Below, piece after piece: positions 62,232 to 64,000 of a stretch of 64,000 nucleotides of DNA (position 1 is its first letter; each line of letters starts with the position of its first letter). The position numbers were made by a program, and so were the translations under genes. The notes under the pieces are model-generated. The model had not been told where the DNA came from. It worked only from the letters and a program-made list of their open reading frames with translations, and ran no database searches. This DNA comes from Pseudomonas fluorescens (GTDB lineage: Bacteria; Pseudomonadota; Gammaproteobacteria; Pseudomonadales; Pseudomonadaceae), in the NCBI RefSeq assembly GCF_001623525.1, contig NZ_CP015225.1, positions 1,550,001 to 1,614,000 on the forward strand, read 5' to 3'.

Positions 62232-63005
62232 ATGAAAAGACTGGAAGGAAAAAGTGCCCTGGTGACCGGTGCCGCCCGCGGTATCGGCAGGACATTCGCC
62301 CAGGCCTACATCAACGAAGGCGCCACGGTAGCGATCGCCGATATCGACCTGGAGCGGGCCCAGGCCACCGCCGCCGAACTGGGCGATAGCGCCTACGCGG
62401 TCAAAATGGACGTGACGGACCAGGCTTCGATCGACCAGGCCATCGAGGCCGTGGTGGCCCGGGTGGGCAAGCTGGATATCCTGATCAACAACGCCGCGCT
62501 GTTCGACCTGGCGCCCATCGTGGAAATCACCCGCCAGAGCTACGAGCGGCTGTTTTCCATCAATGTCGCCGGCACGCTGTTCACCCTGCAAGCGGCGGCG
62601 CGGCAGATGATCCGCCAGGGCCATGGCGGCCGGATCATCAACATGGCCAGCCAGGCCGGTCGGCGTGGCGAAGCGCTGGTCGGTGTCTATTGCGCCACCA
62701 AGGCAGCGGTGATCAGCCTGACCCAGTCCGCCGGGCTGGATCTGATCAAGCATCGGATCAACGTCAACGCCATCGCCCCCGGCGTGGTGGATGGCGAGCA
62801 TTGGGATGGCGTGGATGCGTTGTTCGCCCGCCACGAAAACCTGCCGTTGGGGGAAAAGAAGCGCCAGGCAGGGCAACAGGTGCCCTATGGCCGGATGGGC
62901 ACTGCGGAAGACCTCACCGGGATGGCGATTTTCCTCGCCTCGACGGAGAGCGAGTACGTGGTCGCGCAGACCTATAACGTCGATGGCGGGAACTGGATGA
63001 GCTGA
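62232..63005 (+). CDS. SDR, sorbitol/L-iditol 2-dehydrogenase (PolS/SmoS) type
   Basis: This 257-residue SDR has VTGAARGIGRTFAQAYINEG, NNAALFDLAPIVEITRQSYE and the catalytic Tyr-x3-Lys in YCATKAAVISLTQSAGLDLI. APGVVDGEHWDGVDALFARH near residue 192 is characteristic of sorbitol dehydrogenases of the SmoS/PolS group. AGGACA precedes the ATG. Together with the polyol-binding remnant and MtlR-like gene it belongs to a once larger polyol locus and still appears intact. Confidence 0.85.
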   Translation: MKRLEGKSALVTGAARGIGRTFAQAYINEGATVAIADIDLERAQATAAELGDSAYAVKMDVTDQASIDQAIEAVVARVGKLDILINNAALFDLAPIVEITRQSYERLFSINVAGTLFTLQAAARQMIRQGHGGRIINMASQAGRRGEALVGVYCATKAAVISLTQSAGLDLIKHRINVNAIAPGVVDGEHWDGVDALFARHENLPLGEKKRQAGQQVPYGRMGTAEDLTGMAIFLASTESEYVVAQTYNVDGGNWMS

Positions 63006-63199
63006 TAATCTGCAATTTTATGGCCTTGAAACGATGGAAATGGACTTATTCGCCTGAAAGTTGATCCCACTATTTGAGGATCATCCCGAACGCTACCCAA
63101 CGGTGCCGTTCCAAGGGATTTCAAAAGAGCGTGAATACCGTTGCCCCAGCGGGGCAAAAATTGCGCATCATAGGCGCCGTCCGCTCAAGGGAGATTTAC

Positions 63200-64000
63200 A
63201 TGCGTGCCATTTCATCCGTCATGGGTCTTGTCGTGCTGTCGCTGGGCCTGCTATTCACCACCGGTGCCACGGCCACCGAAGAGACGCAACTGGTCGAGTC
63301 CATCAACCTTTACCGCAGCCAGTCCCAAAGCTGTGCCGGCCAGGCCTCGCTGGAGTTGCCACCGCTGGCGATGGATTCCCGGCTGATCCTGTCGGCCAAT
63401 GGCATCGGCGACCTGCAGCAGGCGCTGGCGCGGGCGGCCTATCCAATGGTCAACGTGCAGGCCATCAGCCTGTCCGGGCCGCGCGACGCGCAATCAGCCA
63501 TGAAAGCCGTCCAGGAAAGCTTCTGCCAGGTAGTACTCGACCCGCAGTTCATCGACATCGGCGTCAGCCGCCTGGACCGCGAATGGCGTATCGTGCTGGC
63601 GCGCCCACTGTTGTCGGCGCGCCTGGGTGATTGGCAAGCCGAGGGCCAGAAGCTGCTGAAACTGATCAACAGTGCCCGCACCCAGCCGCGTCGCTGTGGC
63701 ACCGAAACCTTCGCCGCCACCACGCCGCTGGCCTGGAACGCCACCTTGGCCCTGGCCGCTGTGAACCACACCCGGGCCATGGCCAACAACAATTTCTTCG
63801 ACCACAAGGACCGCGACAACCGCATGCCGGGCGACCGCGCCGAACTGGCCGGCTATCTGGGCCAGTTGATCGGCGAGAACATCGCCGCCGGACAGGACAC
63901 TGCGCTCAAGGTGGTGGACGGCTGGCTGGCCAGCCCGGGGCACTGCGCCAACCTGATGAACCCGCAGTTCCGCGAATTGGGCGCCGGGTACGCGAGCGAC
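63200..64000 (+). CDS. Secreted tandem CAP-domain (SCP/PR-1 type) protein, partial (continues past right edge)
   Basis: The first 267 residues are in the window. A signal peptide (VMGLVVLSLGLLFTTGATA) is followed by two related segments. The first (residues about 30-140, INLYRSQSQSCAGQ to SFCQVVLDPQFIDIG) lacks the conserved CAP His and Glu residues. The second (residues about 150-267) keeps them: HTRAMANNNFFDHKD, IGENIAAG and SPGHCANLMNPQFRELGAGY. The first looks like a degenerate copy of the second. GGGAG precedes the ATG. A CAP protein acts outside the cytoplasm, but its target is unknown. Confidence 0.85.
   Translation, partial: MRAISSVMGLVVLSLGLLFTTGATATEETQLVESINLYRSQSQSCAGQASLELPPLAMDSRLILSANGIGDLQQALARAAYPMVNVQAISLSGPRDAQSAMKAVQESFCQVVLDPQFIDIGVSRLDREWRIVLARPLLSARLGDWQAEGQKLLKLINSARTQPRRCGTETFAATTPLAWNATLALAAVNHTRAMANNNFFDHKDRDNRMPGDRAELAGYLGQLIGENIAAGQDTALKVVDGWLASPGHCANLMNPQFRELGAGYASD

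Noticed and set aside
63141..63157. TTGCCCC/GGGGCAA hairpin before the CAP gene as a terminator
   Set aside because: The run following on the plus strand is A-rich, and on the minus strand the T-run precedes the stem. It is more likely a leader hairpin.

Overview
The window looks like the chromosome of a Pseudomonas of the fluorescens complex. It is GC-rich and densely coded, it carries the paired REP-type hairpins typical of that group, and its gene families (SphA/Phenol_MetA porin, DUF1302/DUF1329, DUF6482, FtrABCD, MtlR-like AraC) are all common in Pseudomonas. I saw no tRNA, rRNA, CRISPR array, prophage or insertion sequence. It reads as an accessory, metabolically rich region built from successive catabolic and stress modules.

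Positions 1-14864 form an aromatic or biogenic amine locus. It holds a two-component flavin hydroxylase (reductase cut by the left edge, plus oxygenase), a DadA/PuuB-type FAD oxidoreductase, a cupin, a LuxR-type regulator, MoaF, two SDRs, a FeaR-like AraC regulator, an APC permease with a DUF3156 protein, an outer-membrane porin, a soluble PAS/chemoreceptor-like protein and a phenylacetaldehyde-type aldehyde dehydrogenase. A route from amine to aldehyde to arylacetate to dihydroxyarylacetate fits these parts. Positions 15010-19748 hold an amidase, MFS transporter, SphA-type porin and AraC regulator in one orientation. Positions 19860-22627 hold an orphan sulfonate/nitrate-type binding protein and a PEBP-AraC pair with 21-bp-spaced direct repeats upstream.

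Positions 22865-28780 contain a LysR gene and an operon FMO - Rid - DUF1028 - M20 deacetylase - polyamine-type binding protein. A 27-codon stub with a good ribosome site suggests that an ABC ATPase and its permeases were deleted. A divergent LysR/pirin pair and an old yellow enzyme follow.

Positions 32246-38813 are the highlight. Two convergent, translationally coupled operons (NTF2-like, SDR, FAD oxidoreductase, DUF1365, Cfa-type methyltransferase, DUF2878; and chalcone-isomerase-like, DUF3833 lipoprotein, DUF6482) are each preceded by TGTACA-N12-TGTACA. This matches, from memory, the box of the class II LitR/PplR light-responsive MerR regulators of P. putida. The set looks like a light or singlet-oxygen regulon that remodels membrane lipids. 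A LacI-family remnant abuts it.

Positions 39308-45605 carry housekeeping-type genes: a phosphoesterase, a diguanylate cyclase, an RlhA-like U32 protein and a secreted M20 dipeptidase. Positions 45768-49327 carry DUF3079 and a Fur-box-preceded FtrABCD ferrous-iron importer. Positions 49511-60639 are a 9-kb operon (aldehyde dehydrogenase, CalA-like alcohol dehydrogenase, DUF1302, DUF1329, YCF48-like, RND exporter) with a good sigma-54 promoter and a divergent XylR/DmpR-type activator. From 60790 an MtlR-like regulator, the tail of a polyol-binding protein and a sorbitol-dehydrogenase-type SDR look like an eroded mannitol/sorbitol locus. The window ends inside a tandem CAP-domain protein.
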